A stretch of 64,000 nt of DNA, from the NCBI RefSeq assembly GCF_029227915.1, contig NC_079887.1, positions 21,449,650-21,513,649 on the forward strand. The letters are read 5' to 3'. The translations under genes were made by a program, and so were the position numbers. A model generated the notes under the pieces. It worked only from the letters and a program-made list of their open reading frames with translations. It was not told the origin of the DNA and searched no databases. Positions within the stretch are counted from its first letter, which is position 1. Every line of letters starts with the position of its first letter. This DNA comes from Hydractinia symbiolongicarpus. Its lineage: Eukaryota > Cnidaria > Hydrozoa > Anthoathecata > Hydractiniidae. Shown in pieces: positions 11,037 to 23,800 of this stretch.

Positions 11037-11236
11037 CAATCGTGTGCATAATATATTGGGACAAATTAAGCTTAAAATGTGTTTTAAAACACCCCTCCCC
11101 CCACTTCTTTTTGTTGGAGAGCCAGGGTACCCCGTAACGGTATTTCAACATTGAGAAAGGCGCAGGGGGTCTGTAAAATATAGGAGGTTAGTTTTTGTAA
11201 AACATCCATTTGTCCCAATATTTATGCACACGATTG
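11037..11236. mobile_element. 200-bp MITE with about 29-bp TIRs and TA target duplication
   Basis: Ends CAATCGTGTGCATAA...ATTGGGACAAAT are repeated in inverse at the right end with a 1-bp length difference. The dinucleotide TA stands outside each end (11035-11036 and 11237-11238). TA duplication suggests a Tc1/mariner-type non-autonomous element. The interior is non-coding. The TIRs are almost identical, which suggests recent activity. Confidence 0.85.
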
Positions 11237-11238
11237 TA

Positions 11239-13236
11239 CATAATGCTATTAAAGCATGGTCTAACATAGGCCCTGTTTTAAAAAATACATAAATGTATTC
11301 ACCAACGTTCCCACACGCAAGTAATAATTACAACTAGCCGCTAACCAGTGGATTTGTATCAATTATTTACTCTGTAGATACCCGTGATAAAGCTGCGCGC
11401 GGCGATTTTAATCGGATAAAATGCGACCTACGTCGATAAAAATATTTGTTATTTTAGGGAAAGTAAAAAAATAAGGCTAAGACATCTCAACTGAAACAAA
11501 CAAAAACCGTGCCATAACTAAACCAAAATAGAGTTTCAGTTGCCTCTCATGACTTTTGATGACAGCCTTTCAGCTGTAAATTTAATATTAACTTAAAATA
11601 CTTAAATCTCGTTTATTTGTTTTTGCTAGAAGGTACTAATAAACCCTATTAATTATCAGAATATGAATACACAAGCATTCTACTACAATGTCACTTTCGC
11701 GTCATTATGTCGTGTCATGACTTATGCTGACAGTGTTTCAGCTGTCAATTTAATTTTCAGTTAAAATACTTAAACCTTACAAAAAGGATTAGACAGACCG
11801 CCTTAAAAACTACATCAATTCATTTCCGTTACTACAACTTGTGAGTTTTTTTTATAAAAACACGATATTACGAAGCATGAAGCTCACATTGCCTTTTAAG
11901 AAATATTTAAGAAACATTGGCAGGCTGAGTTAAACAAAAGGGAACATTTTTGTGCAGGGTGAACCTATTTTTAAAGAAACATTTCAGGCTGGTAAAAAAT
12001 ATATATTAAGAAACAGTCAGGGTCATCTCAAATTTCATGTTTCTTATAAAAAAAGACCTCCATTCTTTTCTTATATAAACAATGCTGAATTCAAATAATT
12101 GCCCAAAAATTGTCAAAATTTATACAATTAATAAACAATATGCATGAGACAAAAAAAGGTCAAAAATTACACAGTTTTCTTTGTCTAATAACAAACAATT
12201 TCCATGGTGCGAACCTAAGTCAATCTTTGGAAACTTAACACACAGTGTCTTTGCAAGAATGTGACAAAAGCAAAAGCAAATGTAAGATAAGCTGTCTTTT
12301 TTAAAACATTGAATAATCATTTCACAAATTTTTAACACTTTTGACTTTTGACTCCCACGTGCCTAAACAATTTGCGGCGAAGTGCGAAGAATTAATTGTT
12401 TATATAAAAAAAGTGCATTGCAAAAAAGACCCTGGGTTCAAAAAAGACTTGAACAAACTTGCCTGAGAAAAGAAAACATTGGCTATTTTTTCAAACGAAT
12501 TTCACAATTCAGATATGATCAATTGTGCAATTTTGGTAATGACGGCATCAATCTTCCGGTTGCGTTAACCCAACTCAAATTACTTTAGATATAACGTCCA
12601 CGCAAATAACTCCAAAAAATGCAATGTTTGTTAACAATAACAATCTTCACAATTCTGTATGATTGTAATTTTACAGTCGTTATAGATTGAGCTCTAAACA
12701 CATGGGTTAAAGCAAAACCAGTACAATGTAGAGGGGATAGCTCATTTTTTAGATTACATTTTCAAGTTCTCAAACTTAGTTTTGTTCTTTTTTGTGTTTA
12801 CTAAAACGTGTTGATTGAAAGTCCGTCCGCCTTTATCGATTTCGAATGATTTTTTGCAGAATCAAGGGAAGAAGAGTGGATCAGTACAATGCAATAATTT
12901 TGCTACGCTATCGAAATGTTTTGAAAAACTTGTTAAGCGAGACTTCACAATACAGTCACAAAATTGTTAAAATCGACGTCTTGGTGTTGTTATTGCAAAC
13001 TGGAACTGCTAACCGAACCCCCCAAAAATGCAAAAAAATATCCTGATTAATTTTTTTGATTTAGAAGAATTAACAAAAAGATAAATAAAATAAATAAATA
13101 AAATGATAATATGTAAATTCAAATAAATAAATAAATAAATGTTAAGCCACTAGCCACAATAAGTCGGACTATAACTTAAATAACTTGATATAAACAGTTA
13201 GTAGCTGTTTTTACATTGTCCATTTTCTTGCAATAG
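11239..13236. other. Non-coding upstream of GPCR1
   Basis: No exon is recognised. It contains a duplicated segment (11541-11610 and 11709-11776, sharing TTTCAGCTGT and TTAAAATACTTAAA) and an AAAT microsatellite at 13081-13141. The first coding exon of GPCR1 should lie here or further left. Confidence 0.5.
13081..13141. repeat. AAAT microsatellite
   Basis: AAAT/AAATA units in two blocks just upstream of the GPCR1 exon. Confidence 0.85.
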
Positions 13237-14758
13237 GTTGATGCACAGGAATTACATTGGATATGCAGCGTACCGTTAGGTGCTACTATTGCTGCATTCG
13301 GAATCCTCGGAAATATTATTTCCATCCTCATATGGCAACGCATCATTAAATCCAAACTACGCGGGAATCAATCTACTGCACTGTATTTAATCGCTTTGGG
13401 AGTATGCGACACTGGTTTATTAGTATTCTTTTTGTTAACCGATACAATAAAAGCAAATCATCCCGAAATTGTGAATAACTACTCATATGCAGCATTTTTC
13501 TCTTGGTTTGGCTTTCCCATTTTTTTCATCTTCTTAGTAGCAAGCATATGGTTGGTGGTTGGAGTCACACTTAATCGATTTTTTATGATTACTTTCCCAA
13601 CTAAAGTGAAAAGTATGTACACAACAAACAGAACATATATGGGCATTGCTGTTTTTCTCGCTTTCTCAGTCATCATTAACATACCACACTTCTTCAGTTA
13701 CCACCCAAAAGAGACCAATGGAACATATACGCTCGCGTTAACAGAATATGGTGAATCGCAAGGATCAATTGATTATGAGTTTTGGGTGCATTGCATATTT
13801 GTTGTTTTAGCACCATGGTTTACCATAGCTGTGCTAAATGCATCAATTGTATACAAGCTCACGCAGCAGATGAAAAAGTTTGATTCAAAAAAAGGTATGA
13901 TGAATTAATTAATTACAGTAATTTTTGCTATTGTTGGGCAAGTTTTAAATTACTTATTATTAAAATCAGTTTCCACAGGAACTAAAATTGGTGTGCAACC
14001 TTATTTGTTGTATAGCTAATGCTTACAATGTTAATCGGTACATATTTTATACAACAAACTTATACAAAATTTCTATTTTTACAAATACAGAGCTTAAGAG
14101 AAACCAGGTTTTGCAAACACGAAGTCCAAATTCTGTCCCACACTAGTTGTAATTCATCTTAAAAGCATTTGGACATTTCCAAACCTAAGCGTTTTTAATA
14201 TTGATAAGAATGGTAGTTGTTAAGTTCATTGGGGAAAAAAGAGTGAAAATGTCACTCACATATACTACTCGCATCGATAGGGCTTTAAGTATGCGTTTTT
14301 AAAAAAATAAATTTTGGTGAAAAAAACATTATCCTAAGTGTGATAATTGTTAGGAAATTGGTTGCCTTTATTTAGATTCCAAGGGAAGCAGTAAACGAGA
14401 CAAACAAGAGAAACAGATGACAAGAATGTTGCTGGCTGTTACGTTTTCATTCCTCGTTTTACTTGCATGGCAATGTGTAACCCAATGCTTCTGGATGCTT
14501 GGTGTTGGCAAAGAAGACAAAAAGAGCTCAAGATGGAATCTAATTGATAGTTCATTTGCATTTGCAAAGACTGGTGTTGTTATCAATTCTTCAATCAATT
14601 GGATATTCTATTGTCTTACTGGAACAATGTTTCGAAAGGAGATGATAAAGATGTTACCACTAACAAGAATTAAAAGAGGATCTTTTACAACTTCCTCGAA
14701 TTTCAAATCGTCCACAAAGGGAACACAAGATACCGTATTTGCCAATAGCAATGTTTGA
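13237..14758 (+). CDS. GPCR1: class A (FMRFamide-receptor-like) GPCR, first exon not found
   Basis: Exons 13237-13894 (after CAATAG, before GTATGA) and 14376-14758 join in phase 1 to give 346 residues ending in TGA. Seven membrane segments fit: TM1 around residues 12-33 with the GN motif (GILGNIIS), TM2 49-67, TM3 95-116, TM4 133-153, TM5 184-208 (LAPWFTIAVLNAS), TM6 234-260 and TM7 around 276-302 (NSSINWIFY in place of NPxxY). TM3 ends in TLNRF, so DRY is replaced by LNR. No cysteine is present at the top of TM3 or in ECL2. NIPHFF after TM4 resembles FMRFamide-type receptors. The N-terminal extracellular segment, with the start codon, must be in an unseen upstream exon. It probably acts as a plasma-membrane peptide receptor; the ligand is unknown. 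Confidence 0.87.
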
Positions 14759-17700
14759 AGTTAGTATATCCACATCAATTTCCAAACACATTAATCTTTC
14801 TTTAACTGTAAATAACACGAATTGACAAAAATCCGCCACGATATGAAATAAAAAACAAAGAAAGAGGAATAATTTAGACGGGAATAAGATAAAGAAAAGG
14901 ATAAAGACAGAGAAGAAAAAATGAAAAACATTAAACTATATGCAAGCAACAATGTAATTGCATTTTCTGTAAAATAAATTTTGTTAAAAGTAACTCATTC
15001 TAAGTGGAATCTCTGAGGATCTCTCTCATACAACTTTCTCAATACAGGATGAAAATCTTCTAGCTTCTAACTGCTGTTTGCTGTAAAAGTAGTTTCTATA
15101 TAATTAATAAGAAGTTATGCTTACAATAAACCATAGTCGATGTCATCGACAGTGCGAAGTTTTTCTTACCTGTATCAAAATTATTTTCTCCTAAATATTC
15201 ATCATTGCGTTTTGCATTTACTGTTTCTATGAAAGTATAAACGTAAAGTATTTTGATTTAGCAATGTGTGTCGCATTTCTTACACCCAGCCGTAAATAAG
15301 TTAAGAGCATTTATGTATAATATATAGTAATAATTTTCTACTCTTGTATAACTGCTTCTAAAAACAGTATTTGTTAGCTTTGCTTTTTTAAATTCCGCGA
15401 TTAAAACCGTCAAAGAAAATTGTGTAATCATTTATGCAATATGAAAAAATATGCTTAAAATTCGTAATGCTTCAAAACTTGATCCAAAAAGTTATAATTT
15501 ATCTGGCTAGTGAAAATCACTTCGACAATGAAATTGGCTAACGTTTATACATCGAGTATTCCAGAAAACATAATTGCCTAAATTGAGTCTCAGATTTTAC
15601 GAAGTTTTCTTACAGTTTAAACTTTCGGTTGTTGCAATTATAAAACGACGACACATCTGTGTGAGGATTATGAGTAACGACTCCACTTATTTATGGCGAC
15701 AACTTGGACCATTTTTAGCCCCTTAAAATGATTGTGAACATTACCGCGTGAGTTACCGTGAGAACGTGCAAGTAAAAACGTGTCAGCCTCGAAAAATGTT
15801 AAAAATACAACAAAAATTTATAATTTTACTGTTTTCGTGTTGGAGGTGAGAGAGTTATGCAACCCCCTCCCCTGTTTAACTATTTCTCAAGATTTTTAAG
15901 TTTTTAGCAACACTTGTGGTAAGCTTCATGTCTTTTTAACAACTTTAGAAATTAGAAAGAGGAGCAGTGGCGAACCAGCCCTCTTCTGCAGCATTTAGTG
16001 TCCCCAATTAGCCCAACATGAATAGAGATGATTTAACTACATATTAAAAAAGACTTAAACACATTTTTGTAATATAACTACCCACGACTACAAGAAATAT
16101 AACGCGCAGTTCTGACACGCTTCCCATTGTTCTGTAGCAAATCTCCACAATTTGGTTATACCATTACAAACCAAATGGAAATAGTAACGTTTCAGTTTGA
16201 ACTATGCCGATATTAAACTGACCAGGCTGGCGCTTGCCACTTGAGTGCAGGCAAGCCGCACAGTCAGGTGGAGCACTTTAGTATACAGTATGTCACAAAT
16301 CCAGTTAAGCGCTAACATTAATAGGTATTGCGTTTCACATATTTTTTTAAAAAAAAATTTATCGTTTCGTTGCTTCACTTTTACTTTAATTATATCAAGC
16401 TAGCTGTAAGCAGCTAGCTAGATATGCTCTAGTACGGCCGATAAGTAACGCAAACTTCCGTTTGGTTCATTCACCGCATCGCGAAAGTTTTTATATTCGA
16501 GGAAAATATACGACGAAAACCTCTGTGATATTTCGAGGGCTACTTAGTAGTTCAAAAAAAAGTCTGAGTGAAATTTAAAATTACTCCCTTTTTTCCGATT
16601 TTTTCCTGATTATTATTGATTTAGCGCCAACACACAAAAAAGTCACAGCTATTTTTATAGCTAACAAGAAACCACTCGGCTTAATAACTGGGATAAACTG
16701 AATGTGAATACATAATATTCTTGGAAACCAATTTGTTGTTGAAAATGTTTTGTACCCATTATCTATATTACCTATTACAATTTGTGATTGTCGTGTTTTT
16801 GCACTGATATGCGACCTAGCGATTAGTCTGCTGAATGACGAAAGCAAAGGTACTTTTTGACGAAGCCTGGCGATAGGTACATCAAGGCGAAGTTGTTACA
16901 TACCACAACTGAAATCGATAAATCTGCTCAAAAGAATTTCTTGTCAGAATGAACTTTAACTGAAGCTCAGAGAAAGGCAATTTTACACGACGTTTTGTGG
17001 TCTAGATATGAAAGAGAAGCAAATAAAATTATTGTATATCCCTGATTAAACGCCGCATTTTTTACAGTAAGCAACGCCCTCAAGAAAGCACCGCATCGTA
17101 AACTGAAATACGGCGATTATTCGAAGAAGTGAAGTGCACGGCTTAATCGAGAACATTAGGCTAGAGGAATATATAAAGGGAAAACACTTTATAGTTATTT
17201 CTGTAATAAATGGCCATCTTGGCTTGACAAAAGATTTGTTGAATTTTTTTGCAATAAGCGCCCCCCTCGGTTAAGCGCCGCGCTAAAAACTTGAGTTTTA
17301 AAAAAGCGTCGAGGATTTACGGTAATCGTGTTCATCTCTTGTTTTGTTTTAAAGAAGAACTAACGAAAAAACTTATATGTTATCGGTTTTTTTGTAATAA
17401 ATATCCTGAAAACAACTTGGCATTAAAATTTTTCATTTCTTATATTATTTTTTATGTGCAAACTGTGTCCCCCAAAAGCGATAATTACATTGACCGTCAC
17501 TACCGTTATCGAGCAAAAGCCAACTTAGTTCATACAAATTTTAATCGCTTGGACGTCACACGGCGTTCATAGCTCATCAGAACTTGTTAAGACTCACTCA
17601 CTTCTTGGTCTATCCTATAGTGATTAAATTTTATCGCGAGGCTCGGGCAATGAGAAAAACAAGCTAAATTCCAGTAGAACAAGATCACCGTAAAAAAAAT

Positions 17701-19403
17701 AATTTTTAATTACTTAACAACAACTTAGAGCACGTAAACAGAGACAAACTTTGAGACTGTTTTTGTTTTGTTTTGCTATTGAAAGTCACTTCAATTCCAT
17801 TGTCAAATCTAGCAATTTAACTGAAGCACCTGCTGTTTTCCAAGATGTTTTGATAGAAAATAACAAGAAAAAAACTTTATAATAAAATTGAATACATGTA
17901 GCTAGCTACCTAGCTAGGTAGCTAGTTACTATTTATTTCTTCCAAAGGATAAATGTTGTCTTATACCCTAAAACTTTTTATAACGGTGAAACATCATTCT
18001 ATTTTGCGAAAAATATTTATTTCCAAACATGTTGAATAAAATTAATCTTATACAATCGATTTCGGTAAGTGGGCAATGTGAATCTAGCTTTAGCTAGCAG
18101 GGCAGTCATGCAAAATAGAGAAAAAAATTAGAGCAGTTGAAAACTAATTAGGAACACAGCTAGCTAGTTACCTGATTTTTTCAGCTTTGATTGAACTTTC
18201 GGTTTATCCCACGTTGATGTTTAACTGGCTACTCTTTCCAAGGAAAAGAATTGATCTAATTATTGAAAAAGTTAGTAGGGTGAGTGTGTCCAGAATTTTT
18301 CGCTGATGCGATTAGACAAAACATTTTAACCGACTCCATTCTGATTAGGGTATTTTCAGGCAGTCATAATAGATATGGAAATAGCTTGTGCATAACGGGA
18401 CAAGGTCAGTATCATTCCATGCATGCGAACATCTGTTAAATTATTATTCAAAAATAATGAAAGCTAAGAATCTTAAATGTAACCTGATTTTATCTCGTCT
18501 AACTAAAATTACAATCCTACGGACTGTTGTTGTAAATGCTCCAAAATTGCAAAACTAAACTTCCACCACCACCCTAACGAAAATATTGAAACAATGGCAT
18601 TTTTTGGACCATCCTACAAAGTTTGCAAACAGAATCAAATCGCGAAAGTTCTACTTAATTTAAATAGCGGGGTTGATTATAAAGTCGCACTTTTTTTATA
18701 CGTTTGCTTTGCAGGATAATCAATGTGGAGGCCCACAAAGACGCCAAAATATGAAAAAAATGACCATGCTGACGTCAGCAACAATTAGCAAATGAGAGTC
18801 GAAATCTTACCATTTTCTCTAAGAATCTAACTTATCTGTAAAGATTAACAAGTGAACTTTGACCAGTCCGAGGTGCGTGAATTTAGTATAGAAAGGGCTT
18901 ATGTAAGTGCCTTTGAGGAGAAACATCGAAAATTGCCAACTTGAGTCAATCTATTTTGTGAAGGATTGTAACAAACCTAACTAACTAAAAAATTTATGGT
19001 TTGTTGTAGCTAGCAATAGCTATAACATGTGGCTAATTTCAATTTGAGGCTATATAACTACTAATTCAAGTTGCATCTTAAGAGTAACCAATTTTGTCCT
19101 TACATTTTTTACTGTCTAGGCCATATTTTAAAGGATAGTTTTGTTTTATATATCCTATACTTTGTAAAGGAATTCGCGTCGCGTTTTTAAGTCACGTATG
19201 AGTCCTAAACAAACCAATTTTAAGATTTCAACGAGCATCTAGTATGACGCGATAGAACCTAGCTAGCGTACTCAACGTAACGTAGCTAGCATTTACCCGA
19301 CCTTTTATCTCTTGGTCAACATTATTTTTATTTTTATTTAATGTTATTCTTCACCAATCTGATTATTTTTTGGTGAAAAGACATCATCATCGTACCATCG
19401 TCG
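14759..19403. other. Non-coding between GPCR1 and GPCR2
   Basis: No gene recognised. TAGCTAGC-type motifs are concentrated at 16.4, 17.9, 18.1, 19.0 and 19.26 kb. A possible TTAA-type relic with CCCCCTCCCC lies near 15.87 kb. Confidence 0.45.
17897..17930. repeat. Palindromic TAGC/TAGG cluster
   Basis: GTAGCTAGCTACCTAGCTAG followed by GTAGCTAG makes nested palindromes. It is the densest of several such motifs in this interval. Confidence 0.7.
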
Positions 19404-19571
19404 ATGAAACAATTGCTCACGGAAAAAAAAACCATTTACGAGGTCCATCAAACGGACCGGGATTTAGTGGACAATGCAAACGATACTTCTCTGACAATTA
19501 GGCTGGGCAATCGAGCAAGTAGAATCGAGACAAACAAAAGCAATATAACTACCAAAATCATGAGTACAATG
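19404..19571 (+). CDS. Candidate first coding exon of GPCR2 (extracellular N terminus)
   Basis: An ATG at 19404 opens 56 codons ending ATG at a consensus donor (GTAAGTG at 19572), leaving phase 0, which is what the GPCR2 exon at 26784 requires. The peptide is hydrophilic and holds three N-glycosylation sequons (NDT, NKS, NIT), as expected for a receptor N terminus. It would connect over a 7.2-kb intron that also contains the SINE. Nothing else proves the link, and other ATG|GTAAG sites occur upstream of each receptor. Confidence 0.28.
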
Positions 19572-20302
19572 GTAAGTGCAGCTATTTTATAGGAACCCTT
19601 GCCTAGTATGTCCGTAAAAACTTCCTGTGTAAGAATTGATTTCGCATTATAATGTTTAAGAATTTTTGGTAACTTAGTCCCATGTGGAATATTCTGCTTA
19701 CCGGAAACTAGACCTACTCTTTTCTTAAGGAAGCCACATCATAAAGTCAAGTGGCGAAGAATTGTTTTGGCTTTGGAAGAAAAAATTGGCTTAAAAACAT
19801 TAAAAAAAAGAACCAGCCTAACATGATCAAATATGTTCCTACATTGGGAAAGGGAAGATAATATTACAAACAACACAGCAAGCGTTGTTTTATCCTTGTT
19901 TTTAATATAGTTACTGCTTTTTTATGTCCAGACATATCAGTATTAATATCAGACCTGCTCGTAGAAACTTCACTTTTGCTGCGATCTTAAGAATTTAACA
20001 AAATACACCATCAAAACCGATACACTCACGCTTAATTTCGCTGACTGTTAACGTCAGCTGAGAGTTTAACCATTACTCTTAGGTAGCTAAGCACTTCACT
20101 AAGAAAACGTTGTAAATTTTCTGTTTACCTTTACTCACAGCTATTTCTAGTGCAACGAAATTGTTAAAACGTATTTGGTCACTGGTACCAAGTAATCAAA
20201 ATAAATATATTTATGAGACGCCTTATCTCCAATGCGTGAGGTTTCACTTCATATAGACACTCCACCAAAAGCCATAGAAGGAAATAATCCTCATCATCAT
20301 TA

Positions 20303-20866
20303 GACTGACTGGTGGTCGTGTGGTAGAGCGTTCGCTTCCAGGGCGGAAAGTCTTGGGTTTAAACCCCGACCGAGTCATGCCAGAGACTATAATAGTGTGA
20401 ATCAGTCCCTTCTGCTTAATGTTTAATATGAGAATAGGATTGATATTTTAGGCGATTGTCTAGTTGAGCGGTTATTGTGCTTGCACGCCTTCCATAGCTC
20501 AAATGGGATCTTTAAATGCACTAGGACCCCCTTTGCAGGACCCTCATTGATAACAGTTCCTATAGACCCTGAAGAGGCTATCCTGGGTAAGTAACAATAA
20601 CAATAACAATTAACAATTAACAATTAACAATAACAATAACAATAACAATAACAATAACAATAACAATAACAAGAATAATAATAATAAGAATAATAAGAAT
20701 AATAAGAATAATAAGAATAATAAGAATAATAAGAATAATAAGAATAATAAGAATAATAAGAATAATAAGAATAATAAGAATAATAAGAATAATAAGAATA
20801 ATAAGAATAATAAAAATAATAAGAATAATAAGAATAAGAATAAGAATAAGAATAATAAGAAGAACT
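20303..20866 (+). mobile_element. tRNA-derived SINE with microsatellite tail
   Basis: The head at 20303-20376 folds like a tRNA: A box around TGGTCGTGTGGTAGAGCG, an anticodon loop TTCCAGG (CCA, tRNA-Trp-like), B box GGGTTTAAACCCC. The acceptor stem pairs only partly, so it is a tRNA-like promoter and not a working tRNA. A unique body of about 210 bp follows. The tail runs from AACAAT units (about 20595-20670) into long AATAATAAG arrays up to 20866. Pol III would transcribe it and LINE machinery would mobilise it. Confidence 0.75.
20594..20866. repeat. AACAAT / AATAATAAG microsatellite tail
   Basis: Two successive arrays; the change of unit occurs at about 20671. On the minus strand this gives long low-complexity ORFs (Ile/Leu or Tyr/Ser repeats) that are not genes. 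Confidence 0.95.
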
Positions 20867-23800
20867 AGTCGAATTCCCGTGGAAGAAACCACTGAATCTC
20901 TCATTAAACTGATGTAACCGGGATACCATACAAAAACATACAACAGTAATTTGAATTTTCAAAACTCACATTTCAACCTCCACCCCGGGCTCTTTGTCTC
21001 TTTTATCACGGTATGGCATCAAGAAAAAAAGCCCTGGGATCGAGGTTGCTCACAATCTTTAAACGCTGAAACAAAAAATTTAAAAATATAAGTGTGCAAC
21101 AACAAAAAAATAATGAAAAAACTTATGAAAAAAAAATGGAAAATGTCCAAAAGTATTATAGGCGTATAACAACCGTTACGTAAAAAGCGGAGTACGCTAA
21201 AACTATATACTTGCTTTGCCATTCCAGAAGTACACCAGGAAAAAAAAGGATATCAAACATTAAAAAAAAATCCACCAATTTTTGTTAAGTCATACGAAAT
21301 CAGCTATTCAGTCTGTTGCATACGACAAACCTTCCAAAGTTATACTCAAAATATAAGAAATTATTAGTTGAAAACACATGAAAAAGAGAAATAAAATACC
21401 TGAATCATTTGGTATATTGTATATCTACAGAAATATTTCAATCCAAATTATTAAAAGAACATCTTGCTTTACCAGACCCAAACTTATAATCTAGAAAATC
21501 ACGCATAAAATCAAAGAAGATAACAATGCAGCGTTTTCGAATTTAAGAATCGAATGTATTTCAAACGATTGTAACGTAACAGATGTAAACATTGATTTAA
21601 GTTTAGGTTTTAGGTTTAGGTTTATTATAACGACATCAACACTGAATCACACAGTCTGTAGTGTTAAAAACAGTAACAACGGAAAAATTACTTTTTACAG
21701 TTTATATTTTTATAAGAATAGTGTGTTTTAGTTTCAGCCTCTATGTTCTTAACTTTTTTGACAACTGCTATCCTCATTATTCTCAATATGTTCTCAACAT
21801 AACCATGGCCTGAAAATATATAATGCCTTTATAAAATAAAGCATGCTATAAGTTACTATAGCTAGCTAATGGCAATTCTACTACATGTAACGGCCTATTG
21901 CTTGGAAACAAAAAAGTTTAGTTCGTTTGATATACAATAAAAAAAGTTAACTTCTAATCAATTTTGTGCGTCATACAAATGTTCATATTCAAACTATCAA
22001 GCTCAGGCATATTCTTAGGACATTCTAAATTCTGATCCATTTTTCAGAGTATATTCTTACGAAATAAATGCTTAAAGAAAATATTTTCCTGCTCAAGACA
22101 CAACAACAAATTTAATATTCAAGGAAAAGCTTAGCTCTGGAAGAAACGGTTAAAAAATCGTTATACACCTAAATTCAATTCTCTATCAAATAATTTAGAG
22201 AACACACCTGCTTTTTTTTTGCTTTCTCAGTAGTCCAATCGGTTTTTTACTTCGATAACTAAATTTCGCTTCATCCCAAAGAGAACGAATTGAAAATGTA
22301 TAGCTACAATTGTCTGAGGCATTTCCAATCAATTCTTTTTGTGATGTTATATCATCATACGTTTTTCTTCGTTTTAAAAAATATTTCTGACAACAACATT
22401 ATTAATTTCGTTCGACAACAACAGTTTGTTTTTTACAATTTAGATTCGAAATACGGTCATATTCGAATGCGATACAACCTCGGTTCCAGAACACAAAAAT
22501 GGAAAATATAAAAAAACATATAAGCTTTAATCTAACCTCATGATAAGTAAACTTTGTTGGAAATAACTTTTTCAGTATTAACTTGAAAAACAGACAACTT
22601 TTTTCACTTCGGTTTTCTTTTGTCAGTTGATAAACAACTTGTTTCCATGAGATACTGCACATATGGTAAACCGGGGGTAAAATTAAATTATTTTAACCGT
22701 AACGGCCGAAAATAAATGACAAATGGACCCCCTGTTTTCCTATTTGATGGCTTACTTATTTTTAAGGAAAATTTTAGCGTACGGCCACGTCATAAGAAAG
22801 TGACCCGTGATTTCCGTGTCGTGGACTCACAGTTTTACTCACGCAAGGGAATTAATATATAAGATAACACTCTCTTTCACAAACCTACAATCTAAGCATT
22901 GTTAATTTATTAAACAAAACACGGTGGAATATAAACTTTGGAATGAAAGAGAATGGTTCAAAAGTTTTGGATGCATAAATTAGTTGATAACAGCCAAAAA
23001 AAAATTTAAAAAAATAAGGCCTTGAAAGTGTTGATATTTTAAGAAATAAAAATTTTAGGTCAACTTTTTTTGCGACTACTTGTTAACAAATGAATCACCA
23101 TGACAACGGACGTGATGTCACAGCAATTTTTTTCGTCTAGGATAAAGTTATTGAAAATGATGAAAAGTCACTAAATTTCAACCCTAAAACTTCATGCCTT
23201 TGTTAAAAAAACGACAGGGAGGAAGTGGGTGGGGGAGGGGAGGAAACCCCCTTCCTTGGCCTAAATAAGGTTAAGAAGAGTGTGCTTGATCTAGCAGGAA
23301 TTTGCATTGGACAATTACCACACGTTGGAACGAGTAAACTAGAATTTAGCTTAACCTAACGACTTGATTAAGTTTTTAATCATCCATAGAAAACACATTC
23401 AACAATATTTTATACTTTTTCCGTCATTTTTGGTTTAACTTAAGATGCTTAAGTAGCTATTGATTAAGATTAAATAAAATCATTTTAATAACAACAGACA
23501 CCGATTAGAGAAACCTATTGTTCACAATTCCAGTATTCTGATGGTAGTGTTAAAAATATCAAAAGTAGTTTCGGTGACGTTGAAACAATTTATAGGAGGG
23601 ACTCTACCTTAACTTGCCTACGAAATTTTCAAGCAATTATTACACGAAACTTAACCTTTCTTGCTTTGAAAATGTGTTTTTATTGGTACTGAAAGAGAAA
23701 AACAATTAGTCCAAAATAGTTTTTTAGACAACTTTAAAGCTTCTGATGACGTTACAGGGAAGGTGGTGACGGATACATCAATAGTTACATCTGACCTCTC

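Noticed and set aside
20303..20376. Functional tRNA-Trp gene
   Set aside because: The acceptor stem pairs poorly and the sequence runs into a SINE body and tail.
20617..20962. Long minus-strand ORFs of Ile/Leu and Tyr/Ser repeats
   Set aside because: They are translations of the SINE microsatellite tail in two frames.
21600..21625. Telomere-like TTTAGG repeats
   Set aside because: Only a few imperfect units (GGTTTTAGGTTTAGG), not a telomeric array.
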